In this document: one piece after another, positions 9,747 to 19,099 of the stretch
Numbering within the stretch: the stretch's first letter is position 1
Layout of the letters: every line of letters begins with the position of its first letter
Assembly (NCBI RefSeq): GCF_000507185.2
Contig: NZ_AYTM02000002.1
Span: 4,561,501-4,625,500 of the forward strand
DNA: 64,000 nt
Origin: Pseudomonas syringae KCTC 12500
Lineage (GTDB): Bacteria; Pseudomonadota; Gammaproteobacteria; Pseudomonadales; Pseudomonadaceae
Direction: 5' to 3'
The notes under the pieces: generated by a model
Seen by the model: only the letters and a program-made list of their open reading frames with translations
The model's database searches: none
Told to the model about the DNA's origin: nothing
Translations under genes and position numbers: made by a program

Positions 9747-10334
9747 TCAATTTCCGGATGGCTGGCCCTGTTCCAGCGCCTGACGCCGCTGCTGAGCCTG
9801 ACGCTGCAACACGTGGCGGGCGAGTAACTGGCGCTGGGCGTCCGGGAGATTGACGAACTCGGTACTGATATCGAAATTGCCGTCTGCCAGCGTGTCGCAT
9901 TGGCAAACCCTGGCGCGCAGCATCAGACCCGCGGCCTGAGGCATCAGCACCATTTTGATCGACAGTTGTTCGCCGACTGCAAAAGCCTGTTGAGAATTGA
10001 ACTGAATCCCGCCTTCGGACAGTTTGACCGGCTGGGGAGCGCCCAGCTTGCCCAGTGCGGTGTGGGCAACCACTTCGCCCAGCAGGTCGATGCGCTTGCT
10101 CAGCGACTTGAGAAAACTGTTCAGCACCCGGTCGCGCTCGTCGAGCTGGCGCATCAAATGCTGCGACTCGAACTCGCTCACGTGCAGCTCGCTGAGCAGG
10201 TCGAACAGCGTCGAGGTGTCCTGCATGGCATCCTGGCTTGCCTGGTCGGCGGCAGACAGGGGGTTAATTTCCAGTGCGACGCTGTCGTCGATACGGTAGT
10301 ATTCGCGGCGTCCTGCTTCATCTAATGTCGACAT
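9747..10334 (-). CDS. PilZ-domain protein, putative cyclic-di-GMP receptor
   Basis: A 195-residue soluble protein. The N-terminus has REYYRI, matching the RxxxR half of a PilZ site; residues ~105-112 read KLSEGGIQF, close to the (D/N)xSxxG half but with Lys in the first position. Between them lies a helical stretch (about residues 40-90) rich in Leu and charged residues that could be a coiled coil. The two-part layout suggests an effector domain joined to a PilZ fold. The family senses cyclic-di-GMP, but the target is unknown. It lies divergent from lolC, about 100 bp away. Confidence 0.85.
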   Translation of the reverse strand: MSTLDEAGRREYYRIDDSVALEINPLSAADQASQDAMQDTSTLFDLLSELHVSEFESQHLMRQLDERDRVLNSFLKSLSKRIDLLGEVVAHTALGKLGAPQPVKLSEGGIQFNSQQAFAVGEQLSIKMVLMPQAAGLMLRARVCQCDTLADGNFDISTEFVNLPDAQRQLLARHVLQRQAQQRRQALEQGQPSGN

Positions 10335-10436
10335 GGCGAACCCAAGCTAGCGGCGGTGGTCAGAGAGTTTCGAGTGTAAAGCTGCACGTCAAGGCCCGCC
10401 ACACGGACGTCCTCATTCCTGCGAACAAATTCCTAC

Positions 10437-11687
10437 ATGTTCAGACCTCTTTTTGTATTTATCGGCACGCGCTACACCCGTGCGAAGCGACGCAATCATT
10501 TTGTTTCCTTCATCTCCCTGACCTCCATGATCGGCCTCGCCCTGGGCGTTGTGGTCATGATAGTCGTGTTATCGGTGATGAACGGTTTCGATCACGAAAT
10601 GCGTACCCGCGTGCTCGGCATGGTGCCGCACGCGACCATTGAATCGGCTGATCCGATCACCGACTGGCGCGGCCTGGCCGCGAAAGTTCAGGAAAACCCG
10701 CAGGTGCTGGCCGTTGCGCCGTTCACCCAGATGCAGGGTTTGCTGACCCACGACGGCAAGGTGCAGAAAGTGCTGCTCAACGGTATCGACCCGGTTGAAG
10801 AGCGCAAGGTCTCGATCATTGACCACTTCATCAAGCAGGGCCAGCTCGACAGCCTGTCGCCCGGCAGCTTCGGCATCATGATCGGCGACAAGGCCGCAGC
10901 CAAGCTGGGCGTCGGCATCGGTGACAAACTGACCTTCGTTGCACCTGAAGTGACGGTGACGCCGGCCGGGATGTTCCCGCGCATGAAGCGTTTCGAGGTG
11001 ACCGGCATCTTTCACGTCGGCGCTGGCGAAATCGACGGTTTTCTGGGGCTGACCAACCTCGATGACCTCGGCCGTCTGCACCGCTGGAAGCCCAATCAGG
11101 TGCAGGGCCTGCGTCTCAAGTTCGACGACCTGTTCGCGGCGCCACGTACCTCGTGGGAAATCGCGCAGAAGCTGGGCGAAAACAATTTCTACTCGCGTGA
11201 CTGGACGCGCACCCACGGCAACCTGTATCAGGCCATCCGCATGGAAAAAGCCATGATCGGTCTGTTGCTGCTGCTGATCGTGGCGGTGGCGGCCTTCAAC
11301 ATCATTTCCACGCTGGTGATGGTCGTCAATGACAAGAAGGGCGACATCGCGATTCTGCGTACCCTGGGCGCTACGCCGCGACAGATCATGGCGATATTCA
11401 TGGTCCAGGGCACGGTGATCGGCGTGGTTGGCACGCTGATCGGTGCGGCCTTGGGTATTCTGGCGGCGCTCAATGTCAGCGCAGCCATTGCTGCACTCGA
11501 AGGGCTGATCGGCCACAAGTTTCTCAACGCCGACGTCTACTTCATTGATTACCTGCCTTCGCAACTGATGGCCCAGGACGTGTTCCAGGTCTGTGGTGCA
11601 GCGTTGGTCCTGAGTTTCCTCGCCACCCTGTATCCCGCCTGGCGTGCTGCGCGCACCCAGCCGGCGGAGGCGTTACGTTATGAGTGA
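10437..11687 (+). CDS. lolC: Lipoprotein-releasing ABC transporter permease LolC
   Basis: Inner-membrane subunit of the LolCDE complex, which extracts outer-membrane lipoproteins and hands them to LolA. The 416-residue product has the family layout: one membrane segment near residues 25-50 ([15 protein letters not shown]), a large periplasmic domain, and three more segments in the C-terminal third ([12 protein letters not shown], the coupling-helix region [17 protein letters not shown], then the last two). It ends ALRYE. lolD follows with an eight-base offset or an eight-base overlap depending on its start. A second permease after lolD is about 65 percent similar by eye, so C and E are assigned by order only. 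Confidence 0.93.
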   Translation: MFRPLFVFIGTRYTRAKRRNHFVSFISLTSMIGLALGVVVMIVVLSVMNGFDHEMRTRVLGMVPHATIESADPITDWRGLAAKVQENPQVLAVAPFTQMQGLLTHDGKVQKVLLNGIDPVEERKVSIIDHFIKQGQLDSLSPGSFGIMIGDKAAAKLGVGIGDKLTFVAPEVTVTPAGMFPRMKRFEVTGIFHVGAGEIDGFLGLTNLDDLGRLHRWKPNQVQGLRLKFDDLFAAPRTSWEIAQKLGENNFYSRDWTRTHGNLYQAIRMEKAMIGLLLLLIVAVAAFNIISTLVMVVNDKKGDIAILRTLGATPRQIMAIFMVQGTVIGVVGTLIGAALGILAALNVSAAIAALEGLIGHKFLNADVYFIDYLPSQLMAQDVFQVCGAALVLSFLATLYPAWRAARTQPAEALRYE

Positions 11688-11694
11688 GTCGGGC

Positions 11695-12378
11695 ATGTCT
11701 GATAAAGCAGTATTGAGTTGCCGCAACCTGGGTAAATCCTACGAGGAAGGCCCGGAGTCCGTGGTGGTGTTGTCCGGCCTGCAGCTGGAGTTGCACCCTG
11801 GCGAGCGTGTTGCGATCGTCGGCAGTTCGGGGTCGGGCAAAAGTACCTTGCTCAACCTGCTGGGCGGGCTGGACACGCCGTCCGAGGGCAGTGTCTGGCT
11901 GGCCGGCGAAGAGTTGTCGGCGCTGGGCGAAAAGGCTCGCGGGCTGCTGCGCAATCGGGCGCTGGGTTTCGTCTACCAGTTCCACCATCTGCTGCCCGAA
12001 TTCACCGCGCTTGAAAACGTCTGCATGCCATTGTTGATCGGCCGTACGCCGATCCCCGAAGCCCGCAAGCGCTCCACTGCATTGCTGGAACGTGTCGGCC
12101 TCGGTCATCGTCTGGCGCACAAACCTTCGGAGCTGTCCGGTGGCGAGCGTCAGCGTGTGGCAATTGCCCGTGCCCTGATCAATCAGCCGGGTCTGGTGAT
12201 GCTTGACGAGCCGACCGGTAACCTCGATCACCACACGGCGCAGGGCATTCAGGACCTGATGCGTGAACTGAGCACGTCGTCGCGCACGGCGTTTCTGATC
12301 GTGACCCACGACATGAACCTGGCCCGGCAAATGGACCGCGTCCTGCGTCTGGAAGACGGCCGCCTCGTCGAGGCCTGA
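11695..12378 (+). CDS. lolD: Lipoprotein-releasing ABC transporter ATPase LolD
   Basis: ATPase of the LolCDE lipoprotein exporter. Walker A (GSSGSGKST), the Q-loop ([17 protein letters not shown], a LolD/MacB-type feature), signature [15 protein letters not shown], Walker B ([12 protein letters not shown]) and the switch His (VTHD) are all present in about 227 residues. I start at the ATG at 11695; the ATG at 11680, overlapping the end of lolC, would add five residues and cannot be excluded. It lies between the two permease genes as an operon. Confidence 0.94.
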   Translation: MSDKAVLSCRNLGKSYEEGPESVVVLSGLQLELHPGERVAIVGSSGSGKSTLLNLLGGLDTPSEGSVWLAGEELSALGEKARGLLRNRALGFVYQFHHLLPEFTALENVCMPLLIGRTPIPEARKRSTALLERVGLGHRLAHKPSELSGGERQRVAIARALINQPGLVMLDEPTGNLDHHTAQGIQDLMRELSTSSRTAFLIVTHDMNLARQMDRVLRLEDGRLVEA

Positions 12379-12453
12379 TCGACCCGGCCCGGCGCAATTC
12401 ATCGCGCCGGGTTCCAGTTTTTATACGGTGTATTTTCCCACGGTGCTTCGCGA

Positions 12454-13698
12454 ATGTTCAGACCGTTACCCATCTTCATCGGCATGCGCTATACCCGCGC
12501 CAAACGCCGCAAAAGCTTCATCTCGTTCATTTCGATGACCTCGATGATCGGTCTGGCACTCGGTGTCCTGGCGATGATCGTGGTGCTGTCGGTCATGAAC
12601 GGTTTTCAGCGGGAAATGAGCTCGCGGATTCTCGGCATGGTGCCGCACGCGGTGATCGCCGGTGACACTCCGGTCGATGACTGGAAACCGCTGGCCGACG
12701 CTGCGCTGAAAAACCCTGAAGTCACCGCTGCGGTGCCGTTCACCGACATGGAGGGCATGCTGTCCTACAAGGGCTCGATGCAGCCGATCCAGATCAGCGG
12801 CGTAGACCCGGCGCTGGAACATGAAGTGTCGATCGTCACGCAGCACATCACCCGCGGAAGTCTCGAAGACCTCAAGCCGGGTGAATTCGGCGTGGTGCTG
12901 GGCGATATCACCGCGCGCCGCTTTCGCTTGAGCATCGGCGACAAGCTGACCCTGATCGTCCCGGAAGTCAGCAGCGCCCCTGGCGGCATCACGCCGCGCA
13001 TGCAACGCCTGACCGTCGTGGGTATTTTCAAGGTCGGTGCCGAACTGGATGGTTCGATGGGCCTGATCAATATCGCCGATGCGGCGCAGATGCAACGCTG
13101 GCAGCCCAATCAGGTTCAGGGCGTGCGACTGGCGCTCAAGGATCTGTACAAGGCGCCCCAGGTGTCCACTGCCATTGCCGCCGGTCTGGGTGAAGGCTAT
13201 CGCGCGGATGACTGGACCCACACACAGGGCAGCCTGTTCAGTGCCATGAAAATGGAAAAGACCATGATCGGTCTGTTGCTGCTGATGATCGTCGCCGTGG
13301 CCGCGTTCAACATCATTGCGACGCTGATCATGGTGGTTAACGACAAGGGTGCAGACATCGCCATCCTGCGTACCATCGGCGCCACGCCGCGGCAGATCAT
13401 GGCGATCTTCGTGGTCCAGGGCACTGTCATCGGCATCGTTGGTACGTTGATCGGCGGCATCCTGGGGATTATTGCCGCGCTGAACGTCAGCAGCCTGGTG
13501 GGCTGGCTAGAGCGGGTCAGCGGCCAGCACATCTTCAGTTCCGATGTGTATTTCATCAGCAACCTACCTTCAGAACTGCAGGCCGGTGACGTGCTGCTGA
13601 TCTGCAGTGCCGGGTTTATCCTGAGCTTTTTGGCGACCATCTACCCCGCATGGCGCGCCGCGCAGATCCAGCCGGCGCACGCACTGCGTTACGAGTGA
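12454..13698 (+). CDS. lolE: Lipoprotein-releasing ABC transporter permease LolE
   Basis: Second integral-membrane subunit of the Lol exporter, 414 residues. It shares with the first permease the N-terminal [19 protein letters not shown], the first membrane segment near 25-50, the periplasmic domain and the C-terminal three-segment bundle including [17 protein letters not shown]. Both copies end ALRYE, which shows that they arose by duplication. About 75 bp separate it from lolD, consistent with a single operon lolCDE. Pseudomonas genomes keep two distinct permeases, unlike bacteria with one LolF. Confidence 0.93.
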   Translation: MFRPLPIFIGMRYTRAKRRKSFISFISMTSMIGLALGVLAMIVVLSVMNGFQREMSSRILGMVPHAVIAGDTPVDDWKPLADAALKNPEVTAAVPFTDMEGMLSYKGSMQPIQISGVDPALEHEVSIVTQHITRGSLEDLKPGEFGVVLGDITARRFRLSIGDKLTLIVPEVSSAPGGITPRMQRLTVVGIFKVGAELDGSMGLINIADAAQMQRWQPNQVQGVRLALKDLYKAPQVSTAIAAGLGEGYRADDWTHTQGSLFSAMKMEKTMIGLLLLMIVAVAAFNIIATLIMVVNDKGADIAILRTIGATPRQIMAIFVVQGTVIGIVGTLIGGILGIIAALNVSSLVGWLERVSGQHIFSSDVYFISNLPSELQAGDVLLICSAGFILSFLATIYPAWRAAQIQPAHALRYE

Positions 13699-13828
13699 CA
13701 GAGCCTGAGTCACCTTCGTCGAGGCCGCAGGGCGGCCCGCGAGGGTGATGGGGCAGCGCGGATTTTCGCTGAAAGCCCCACGCAAACGCTATAAACTCGC
13801 CGCGTTAATTCATGATCCAGGTATTGCC

Positions 13829-14659
13829 ATGCATCCCGCAGCCGAACACTCACCGCTGGGCAAGTCCAGTGAGTACATCGCCACCTACACGCCGTCTCTG
13901 TTGTTCCCGATCCCTCGCGCCGCAAAATGGGCCGAGCTTGGGCTTACCGCGCAGACGCTGCCTTATCAGGGTGTCGATTTCTGGAACTGCTACGAGCTGT
14001 CATGGCTGCTGCCTTCCGGCAAGCCGGTTGTGGCCATCGGCGAATTCAGTATTCCGGCCGAATCGCCCAACATCATCGAATCGAAGTCCTTCAAGCTGTA
14101 CCTCAATTCGTTGAATCAGACGGCTTTCGCGAACGTCGAACAGCTGCAGACCACTCTCGAGCAGGATTTGTCGGCTGCGGCGGGCAAGCCGGTCGGCGTG
14201 CGTATTCGCAGCCTGGCGGAAATCGAAGAAGAAGGTGTCGCGGCGTTGCCGGGCGTGTGCATCGACGACCTGGACATTTCGGTCAGCAGCTATGACCGGC
14301 CGCAGCCCGAGTTGCTGCGTTGTGATGACTCGCGGGTGGTGGAAGAGAGCGTTCACAGTCATCTGCTCAAATCCAACTGTCCGGTCACCAGCCAGCCTGA
14401 CTGGGGCAGCGTAGTGGTCGAATATCGCGGCGCAGCGCTGGATCATGCCAGCCTGCTGGCGTATATCGTCAGCTTTCGCCAGCACTCGGATTTTCATGAG
14501 CAGTGTGTGGAAAGAATCTTCCTCGACCTGCAGCGCTTGCTCAAGCCGGAGAAGCTCACCGTGTATGCGCGCTACGTGCGCCGCGGTGGTCTGGACATCA
14601 ACCCGTACCGCAGCACTGAAACGCTTGATGTGGACAACCGCAGGCTGGCGCGTCAGTAG
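13829..14659 (+). CDS. queF: NADPH-dependent 7-cyano-7-deazaguanine reductase
   Basis: QueF reduces preQ0 to preQ1 in queuosine biosynthesis for tRNA. The 276-residue product is the long, two-domain (YqcD-like) form found in gamma-proteobacteria. The N-terminal half has [20 protein letters not shown], including the family Glu and SKSxKLY. The C-terminal half has [17 protein letters not shown], giving the nucleophilic Cys and downstream Asp. The start at 13829 gives the usual protein size. It follows lolE by about 130 bp on the same strand. Confidence 0.95.
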   Translation: MHPAAEHSPLGKSSEYIATYTPSLLFPIPRAAKWAELGLTAQTLPYQGVDFWNCYELSWLLPSGKPVVAIGEFSIPAESPNIIESKSFKLYLNSLNQTAFANVEQLQTTLEQDLSAAAGKPVGVRIRSLAEIEEEGVAALPGVCIDDLDISVSSYDRPQPELLRCDDSRVVEESVHSHLLKSNCPVTSQPDWGSVVVEYRGAALDHASLLAYIVSFRQHSDFHEQCVERIFLDLQRLLKPEKLTVYARYVRRGGLDINPYRSTETLDVDNRRLARQ

Positions 14660-14681
14660 TAGTGTCTGAGGCCTGGGGAGT

Positions 14682-14724
14682 GGACGCAAAGCGTCCGGAA
14701 CGGCATTCCCACGCGAAGCGTGAG
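14682..14724. repeat. REP-like pair of small palindromes
   Basis: Two short inverted repeats follow queF: GGACGC-AAA-GCGTCC at 14682-14696 and CACGC-GAA-GCGTG at 14710-14722, the second preceded by CGGCATTCC. A further GCGGCATTCCCC occurs near 14800. The unit CGGCATTCCCACGC is typical of repetitive extragenic palindromes scattered in P. syringae genomes, as I remember them. Genome-wide copy number cannot be seen from here. Confidence 0.55.
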
Positions 14725-14811
14725 TAACGATAGGTCTCAGTGGTGACAATGTTCTGCGTCGCACCGCGCATCAGCGGCCCAACGCAGAGCCAGCAGAGCG
14801 GCATTCCCCGA

Positions 14812-15081
14812 TCAGACTCCGATGTTACCCAGCGTCTGCACGATGTTGCGCAAGGTTCCAGCGATGGTCGGATGCTCCAGCTCGAAACGCTCGACGGCCA
14901 GATTCACGCCATCAGCCAGGCTGCTGTTCTGCTCGTGGGTAGCCTGTTCCAGCCGAATTTTAGTTTCAATTTGTTGCATGAGCTCGTGCAGGTTTTCCCG
15001 CTCGGACTCTGACATCGGCGGGTTAGTCTCCAGGTGCTCGCGCAGGGTATTGAGTTGTTCTTGCAGTTCGCGGGCGGGCAT
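14812..15081 (-). CDS. DUF4404 family protein
   Basis: A small acidic protein of 89 residues beginning MPARELQEQLNTLREHLE. Most of it is predicted helix with heptad-like Leu spacing, and the C-terminus reads ELEHPTIAGTLRNIVQTLG, a segment typical of DUF4404. The role is unknown; a short dimeric helical protein is likely. There is no signal peptide or membrane segment. It stands alone between queF (convergent) and a HAD-like gene on the same strand about 100 bp upstream. Confidence 0.8.
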   Translation of the reverse strand: MPARELQEQLNTLREHLETNPPMSESERENLHELMQQIETKIRLEQATHEQNSSLADGVNLAVERFELEHPTIAGTLRNIVQTLGNIGV

Positions 15082-15184
15082 GACGTGCTCCTTGATTGAT
15101 AAGTCTGTCTCATGGACTTCGCCGGAGAGCTAAAGGTCCCTGTTCAATCAAGACTAATCCAGTCTGCGCCCTGCTGCATATGTA

Positions 15185-15793
15185 TCAGGGTTTTTCGCCC
15201 TTGCTGCGTCGCAGGGCGATGTCGGCCAGGCAGGATTCCAGCTCGCCCAGATGGTCGATCACCGAATGCACCCCCAGCGAATAGAGTTTGAGCGTGGCCT
15301 GCGCGCGTCGCTGTTCACGTTCTGCATTGCTGAGCGCTTGCCATTGCGAGGGCGAGAGTCCGCACAGTGGTCCGCAGGAGGCCAGGCCAATGGTCCACAG
15401 CCCGGCGTTCAGCCCGGACTGCAACAGGCGCGGGTCGCCGCTGATCAGTACGCAGCCATCCAGATGGCTGACTTTCAGGGCCATCAATGCCAGCCAGCAG
15501 GCATCCGGTGCGGGCCAGCCTGCGGTCGGGCGGGGGGCGGGAATCATCCAGTCACTTACCGGCAAAGACAGTGCGGCGCTCACGCTTTCAGGCAGTTCAT
15601 CGAGCCAGGCGCAAGGCATGCTCTGGTCGCGCAGGGTCTGCAGAACAGCCTTTGCACCCGGTGTGAACTGCGTGTGCTCATCGCCGGGTGTGCGCGAGTT
15701 TGCGGCCTGCGCGCCGAAGTCCACCAGGCAGCCGCTGAGGCCGAACAGCAGGGCAGGGAAGGTTGGCAGAGGCGTGAGGACCGGGGCGAGCAT
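15185..15793 (-). CDS. HAD-like protein of phosphonatase type, nucleophile replaced
   Basis: A protein of about 202 residues resembling the phosphonoacetaldehyde hydrolase branch of the HAD superfamily. The first HAD motif reads LLFGLSGCLVDFGA, where phosphonatases have a DxAG-type motif followed by VDFGS; the nucleophilic Asp is Gly here. Later motifs resemble the family: LDGCVLISGDPRLLQSGLNAGLWTIGLA is the usual late-motif region, and the C-terminus ends in a helix as in PhnX. The ATG at 15793 has GAGAGA upstream; the frame runs on to 15841. Function cannot be assigned, and it is probably not an ordinary phosphatase. Confidence 0.75.
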   Translation of the reverse strand: MLAPVLTPLPTFPALLFGLSGCLVDFGAQAANSRTPGDEHTQFTPGAKAVLQTLRDQSMPCAWLDELPESVSAALSLPVSDWMIPAPRPTAGWPAPDACWLALMALKVSHLDGCVLISGDPRLLQSGLNAGLWTIGLASCGPLCGLSPSQWQALSNAEREQRRAQATLKLYSLGVHSVIDHLGELESCLADIALRRSKGEKP

Positions 15794-15991
15794 GAGGATC
15801 TCTCTGAAATATCGAGAAACGCTACCGATCTTTTGTGACACTTCGATGAATGTGCGATGACGGAGTTTATGCGGAACCCTTTGCTGACAGACCTGCCTTA
15901 TTCTCGACAGAAGGCTTTATACTCCCTGTCCTAGCGTGTGGGGCGTAGCACCCGCGTCATTATTTCGATATCTCGATCAGGAGTGTCAGCT

Positions 15992-16693
15992 ATGCCCGTG
16001 ACCGGTGCAGGCTTTATCAAACGTTTGGTGCAATTGTCCCTGTGTGCCGGCATGGCGCTGGTTCCCGTAGCCGTTCAGGCCGCCGAGGACGATCCGTGGG
16101 AAGGTATCAACCGTTCCATTTTTACCTTCAACGATACTCTTGATGCTTACACGCTCAAGCCGCTGGCCAAGGGATATCAGTACATCGCACCGCAATTCGT
16201 CGAAGACGGTATCCATAACTTCTTCAGCAACATCGGCGATGTCGGCAACCTGGCGAACAACGTGCTGCAGGCCAAGCCTGAAGCGGCGGGCGTCGACACT
16301 GCGCGCCTGATTGTCAACACCACCTTCGGCCTGCTGGGCTTCATCGACGTAGGTACCCGCATGGGCCTGCAACGCAACGATGAAGACTTCGGTCAGACGC
16401 TGGGCTACTGGGGCGTGCCGAGCGGTCCGTTCGTAGTCATTCCGTTGCTGGGGCCAAGCACCGTACGTGATGCGTTTGCCAAGTACCCGGACACCTACAC
16501 CTCGCCCTACCGCTACATCGATCACGTCCCGACCCGTAACACGGCGCTGGGCGTCAACCTGATCGATACGCGTGCCAGCCTGCTGTCTGCCGAGCGCATG
16601 GTCAGTGGCGATCGCTACACCTTCATTCGCAATGCCTATTTGCAGAACCGCGAGTTCAAGGTCAAGGATGGCAAGGTCGAAGACGATTTTTAA
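15992..16693 (+). CDS. mlaA: MlaA/VacJ family outer-membrane lipid asymmetry protein
   Basis: MlaA removes misplaced phospholipids from the outer leaflet of the outer membrane and passes them to the Mla pathway. The 233-residue product has a signal peptide (hydrophobic segment to AVQAAED) and then the family core: DPWEGINRSIFTFND, the LANNVLQ segment, NTTFGLLGFIDVGT, EDFGQTLGYWGVPSGPF and the YPDTYTSPYRYID segment. The E. coli protein is a lipoprotein; here the only early Cys (SLCAG) does not form a good lipobox, so signal peptidase I cleavage after VQA is more likely. A strong terminator follows at once. Confidence 0.93.
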   Translation: MPVTGAGFIKRLVQLSLCAGMALVPVAVQAAEDDPWEGINRSIFTFNDTLDAYTLKPLAKGYQYIAPQFVEDGIHNFFSNIGDVGNLANNVLQAKPEAAGVDTARLIVNTTFGLLGFIDVGTRMGLQRNDEDFGQTLGYWGVPSGPFVVIPLLGPSTVRDAFAKYPDTYTSPYRYIDHVPTRNTALGVNLIDTRASLLSAERMVSGDRYTFIRNAYLQNREFKVKDGKVEDDF

Positions 16694-16721
16694 TCGCTAC
16701 TTTGCCTCTGCATGAATCAAT

Positions 16722-16752
16722 AAAGGCGACCTTGGGTCGCCTTTATTATTTT
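16722..16752 (+). terminator. Intrinsic terminator after mlaA
   Basis: A perfect 10-bp stem AAAGGCGACC/GGTCGCCTTT with a three-base loop, followed by ATTATTTTG. It also separates mlaA from the convergent PilZ gene. Confidence 0.92.
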
Positions 16753-16781
16753 GTAAAAGTGTGAACCGGTTCCGCCCGTTT

Positions 16782-17081
16782 TCACTTCATCGAGACGATT
16801 GAAAGCCCCAGTTTCTGTCCACCACCTTCTTCATCATTCACCCAGACCACCTCGGTTTCGGCTTCAAGCCCCTTGAGTGCAGGATGGTCAGAATCAATAC
16901 GCACGTCGAGTTTGTCTCCGACCTGGAACGAGCGTGGCGCCTGAACCTGCATGCCAGAACTGGAAAGGTCAATGCATACGGCAGGGATCACCTGGCCGGC
17001 GTGGATCAGGTTGACGTCTGCATCGACGCGCATGCGGATGTAATCCCGCTTTTCCTCGTAGTCGCGATCATTTCGACTCAT
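16782..17081 (-). CDS. Single-domain PilZ protein
   Basis: A 99-residue protein that is almost entirely a PilZ fold. Both parts of the cyclic-di-GMP site are intact: KRDYIRMR supplies RxxxR and CIDLSSSGMQV supplies DxSxxG, followed by the beta strands to VWVNDEEGG. Such stand-alone PilZ proteins act as receptors that bind partner proteins. It is convergent with mlaA and divergent from the RssB-like regulator, the same order as in P. aeruginosa. Partner unknown. Confidence 0.9.
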   Translation of the reverse strand: MSRNDRDYEEKRDYIRMRVDADVNLIHAGQVIPAVCIDLSSSGMQVQAPRSFQVGDKLDVRIDSDHPALKGLEAETEVVWVNDEEGGGQKLGLSIVSMK

Positions 17082-17348
17082 GTACAGTCCTTCGTTTTAG
17101 TTGCTGATTTGTGAGTTCTTATAACTCTGGGTGATTTGCGATGTAAAGAGCGCAAAGTGAGGGTAGGAGCATGCTTGAAACACCCGTCGGATGGGAGTAC
17201 CGTCTGCGCCTTGAAGGGCACCTCTGAAACACGACAGACTTATCAAGTTGTTGCGTGTTATTGCGGAGAGGCTAGAAGCGAATCCAGTAAGTGGCTTCCG
17301 GTAATCCCGGGCCGCCTACGCCAACCTGATCTGGCGCCGTTTGCCCCC

Positions 17349-18533
17349 ATGCCAAAAACCAGTGCCAAGCTGCTGATTATCGATGACGACGACGTAGTGC
17401 GCGCAAGCCTTGCCGCCTACCTTGAAGACAGTGGCTTCAGCGTTCTGCAAGCGAGTAACGGCTTGCAGGGAATCCAGATATTCGAGCAGGAGAACCCCGA
17501 TCTGGTGGTCTGCGACTTACGCATGCCACAGATGGGCGGGCTTGAGCTGATCCGTCAGGTCACCGCCATCGCGCCGCAGACGCCTGTCATCGTCGTTTCC
17601 GGCGCGGGCGTGATGAGCGATGCAGTCGAGGCCTTGCGCCTCGGCGCTGCCGACTACCTGATCAAGCCTCTCGAAGATCTTGCCGTACTCGAGCATTCGG
17701 TGCGTCGTGCGCTGGATCGTGCTCGCTTGCTCACTGAAAACCAGGTCTATCGCGAGAAGCTGGAAAAAGCCAATCGCGAGCTCGAAGCCAGCCTTCACCT
17801 GTTGCAGGAAGACCAGGACGCAGGTCGGCAAGTGCAGATGAACATGCTGCCGATCACGCCCTGGTCGATTGACGCGTTCAAGTTTGCGCACCAGATCATT
17901 CCGTCGTTGTACCTGTCCGGCGATTTTGTCGATTATTTCAGGGTCGACGAACGGCGCGTCGCTTTCTATCTGGCCGATGTTTCAGGCCATGGCGCGTCAT
18001 CGGCATTCATTACCGTGCTGCTGAAGTTCATGACCACGCGGCTGCTGTTCGAGTCCAAGCGTGGTGGAACGCTTCCGGAATTCAAGCCGTCGGATGTGCT
18101 GGGACATATCAACCGTGGCCTTATCAGTTGCAAGCTGGGCAAGCACGTTACGATGGTCGGCGGTGTCATCGACGAAGAGTCAGGTAAACTGACGTACGCA
18201 GTGGGCGGACACCTGCCATTGCCTGTGTTGTATTCCGAAGGGCAGGCGCATTATCTGGAAGGTCGTGGACTCCCGGTAGGGTTGTTCAACGAGGCGACTT
18301 ACCAGGATCATGAAATCGATCTGCCCGAGTCCTTCAGTCTGACCATGTTGTCTGATGGCATACTGGACTTGTTACCCGGTGATACACTCAAAGAGAAAGA
18401 AGCCGTCCTTCCCGAATTGGTCAAGACGGCTGGCGGCAGCCTGGATGGCTTGCAGCGGGTTTTTGAATTGGCAACGCTAGGGGAGATGCCGGATGATATC
18501 GCCTTGTTAGTGTTAAGCAGGAATCTTGAATGA
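17349..18533 (+). CDS. rssB: Response regulator with PP2C/SpoIIE-type phosphatase domain (RssB-like)
   Basis: The 394-residue protein has an N-terminal receiver (residues ~8-120; acidic pair IIDDDD, phospho-acceptor Asp in LVVCDLRMPQMGG, Lys in YLIKPLED), a short coiled-coil linker (REKLEKANRELEASLHLLQ) and a C-terminal SpoIIE/PP2C-like domain (FYLADVSGHGASSAF, then MLSDGILDLLPG). In Pseudomonas this architecture is paired with an anti-sigma-factor antagonist that it can dephosphorylate, a variant of the RssB module affecting RpoS. The next gene is exactly that partner and overlaps by 4 bp. I start at the ATG at 17349; the ribosome site is weak and the frame runs on to 17136. Confidence 0.9.
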   Translation: MPKTSAKLLIIDDDDVVRASLAAYLEDSGFSVLQASNGLQGIQIFEQENPDLVVCDLRMPQMGGLELIRQVTAIAPQTPVIVVSGAGVMSDAVEALRLGAADYLIKPLEDLAVLEHSVRRALDRARLLTENQVYREKLEKANRELEASLHLLQEDQDAGRQVQMNMLPITPWSIDAFKFAHQIIPSLYLSGDFVDYFRVDERRVAFYLADVSGHGASSAFITVLLKFMTTRLLFESKRGGTLPEFKPSDVLGHINRGLISCKLGKHVTMVGGVIDEESGKLTYAVGGHLPLPVLYSEGQAHYLEGRGLPVGLFNEATYQDHEIDLPESFSLTMLSDGILDLLPGDTLKEKEAVLPELVKTAGGSLDGLQRVFELATLGEMPDDIALLVLSRNLE

Positions 18534-19015
18534 GTACCGGTAGAATCCAGTTCGCCGAGCAGGAAGGCACCTTCGTTCTCAAGTTCGTGGGTGAAGTGCG
18601 GTTGACGCTGTGTTCGGCACTGGATGCGACTATCGAGCGCATCTTCACTGCGCTGAATTTCTCGGCGGTGGTCATTGACCTGACCGAAACCCGCAGCATT
18701 GACAGCACAACGCTTGGCCTGCTGGCCAAACTGTCGATTCTGTCACGCCAGAAGGTAGGCCTGTTGCCGACCCTTGTGACCACTCACGAGGACATCACGC
18801 GCCTGTTGCAGTCGATGGGCTTCGATCAGGTCTTCAACATCGTTGACCGGCCTCTGCCGCGGCCTGAGTGCCTGACTGATCTGCCTTCACAGGACCAGTG
18901 CGAAGAAGTGGTGAAAGCCAAGGTGCTTGAAGCGCACAAGATCCTCATGGGCCTCAACGACTCCAATCGTGAAGCGTTCCATGATCTGGTCAATGCACTG
19001 GAAGGTCAGCGCTAG
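18530..19015 (+). CDS. rssC: STAS-domain anti-sigma-factor antagonist (RssC-like)
   Basis: A 161-residue protein with an N-terminal STAS domain (residues ~1-105). The segment VVIDLTETRSIDSTTLGLLAKLS holds the likely phosphorylated Ser at the start of the conserved helix. A C-terminal helical extension (~110-161) is unusual for a bare SpoIIAA-type protein. Start ATG overlaps the rssB stop by 4 bp, which implies translational coupling. The phosphatase domain next door would remove the phosphate and so control partner switching. The same gene pair is known in P. aeruginosa between the PilZ gene and tal. Confidence 0.88.
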   Translation: MSTGRIQFAEQEGTFVLKFVGEVRLTLCSALDATIERIFTALNFSAVVIDLTETRSIDSTTLGLLAKLSILSRQKVGLLPTLVTTHEDITRLLQSMGFDQVFNIVDRPLPRPECLTDLPSQDQCEEVVKAKVLEAHKILMGLNDSNREAFHDLVNALEGQR

Positions 19016-19060
19016 GCATCAGTTGCGTCTGTCTCTCTGATCTCAGAACGGCAGGCAGCA

Positions 19061-19097
19061 AAAAGGGCGACACCTGCGAAGGTGTCGCCCTTTTCAT
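19061..19097. terminator. Bidirectional terminator between rssC and tal
   Basis: A perfect 14-bp stem (19061-19074 with 19081-19094) around a six-base loop, with A-run and T-run at the outer ends so that it works in both directions. It lies six bases from the tal stop codon. Confidence 0.93.
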
Positions 19098-19099
19098 AT

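Noticed and set aside
13699..13828. preQ1 riboswitch before queF
   Set aside because: The leader has no preQ1-type hairpin with A-rich tail; I see only an ordinary spacer and a possible -10 TATAAACT.
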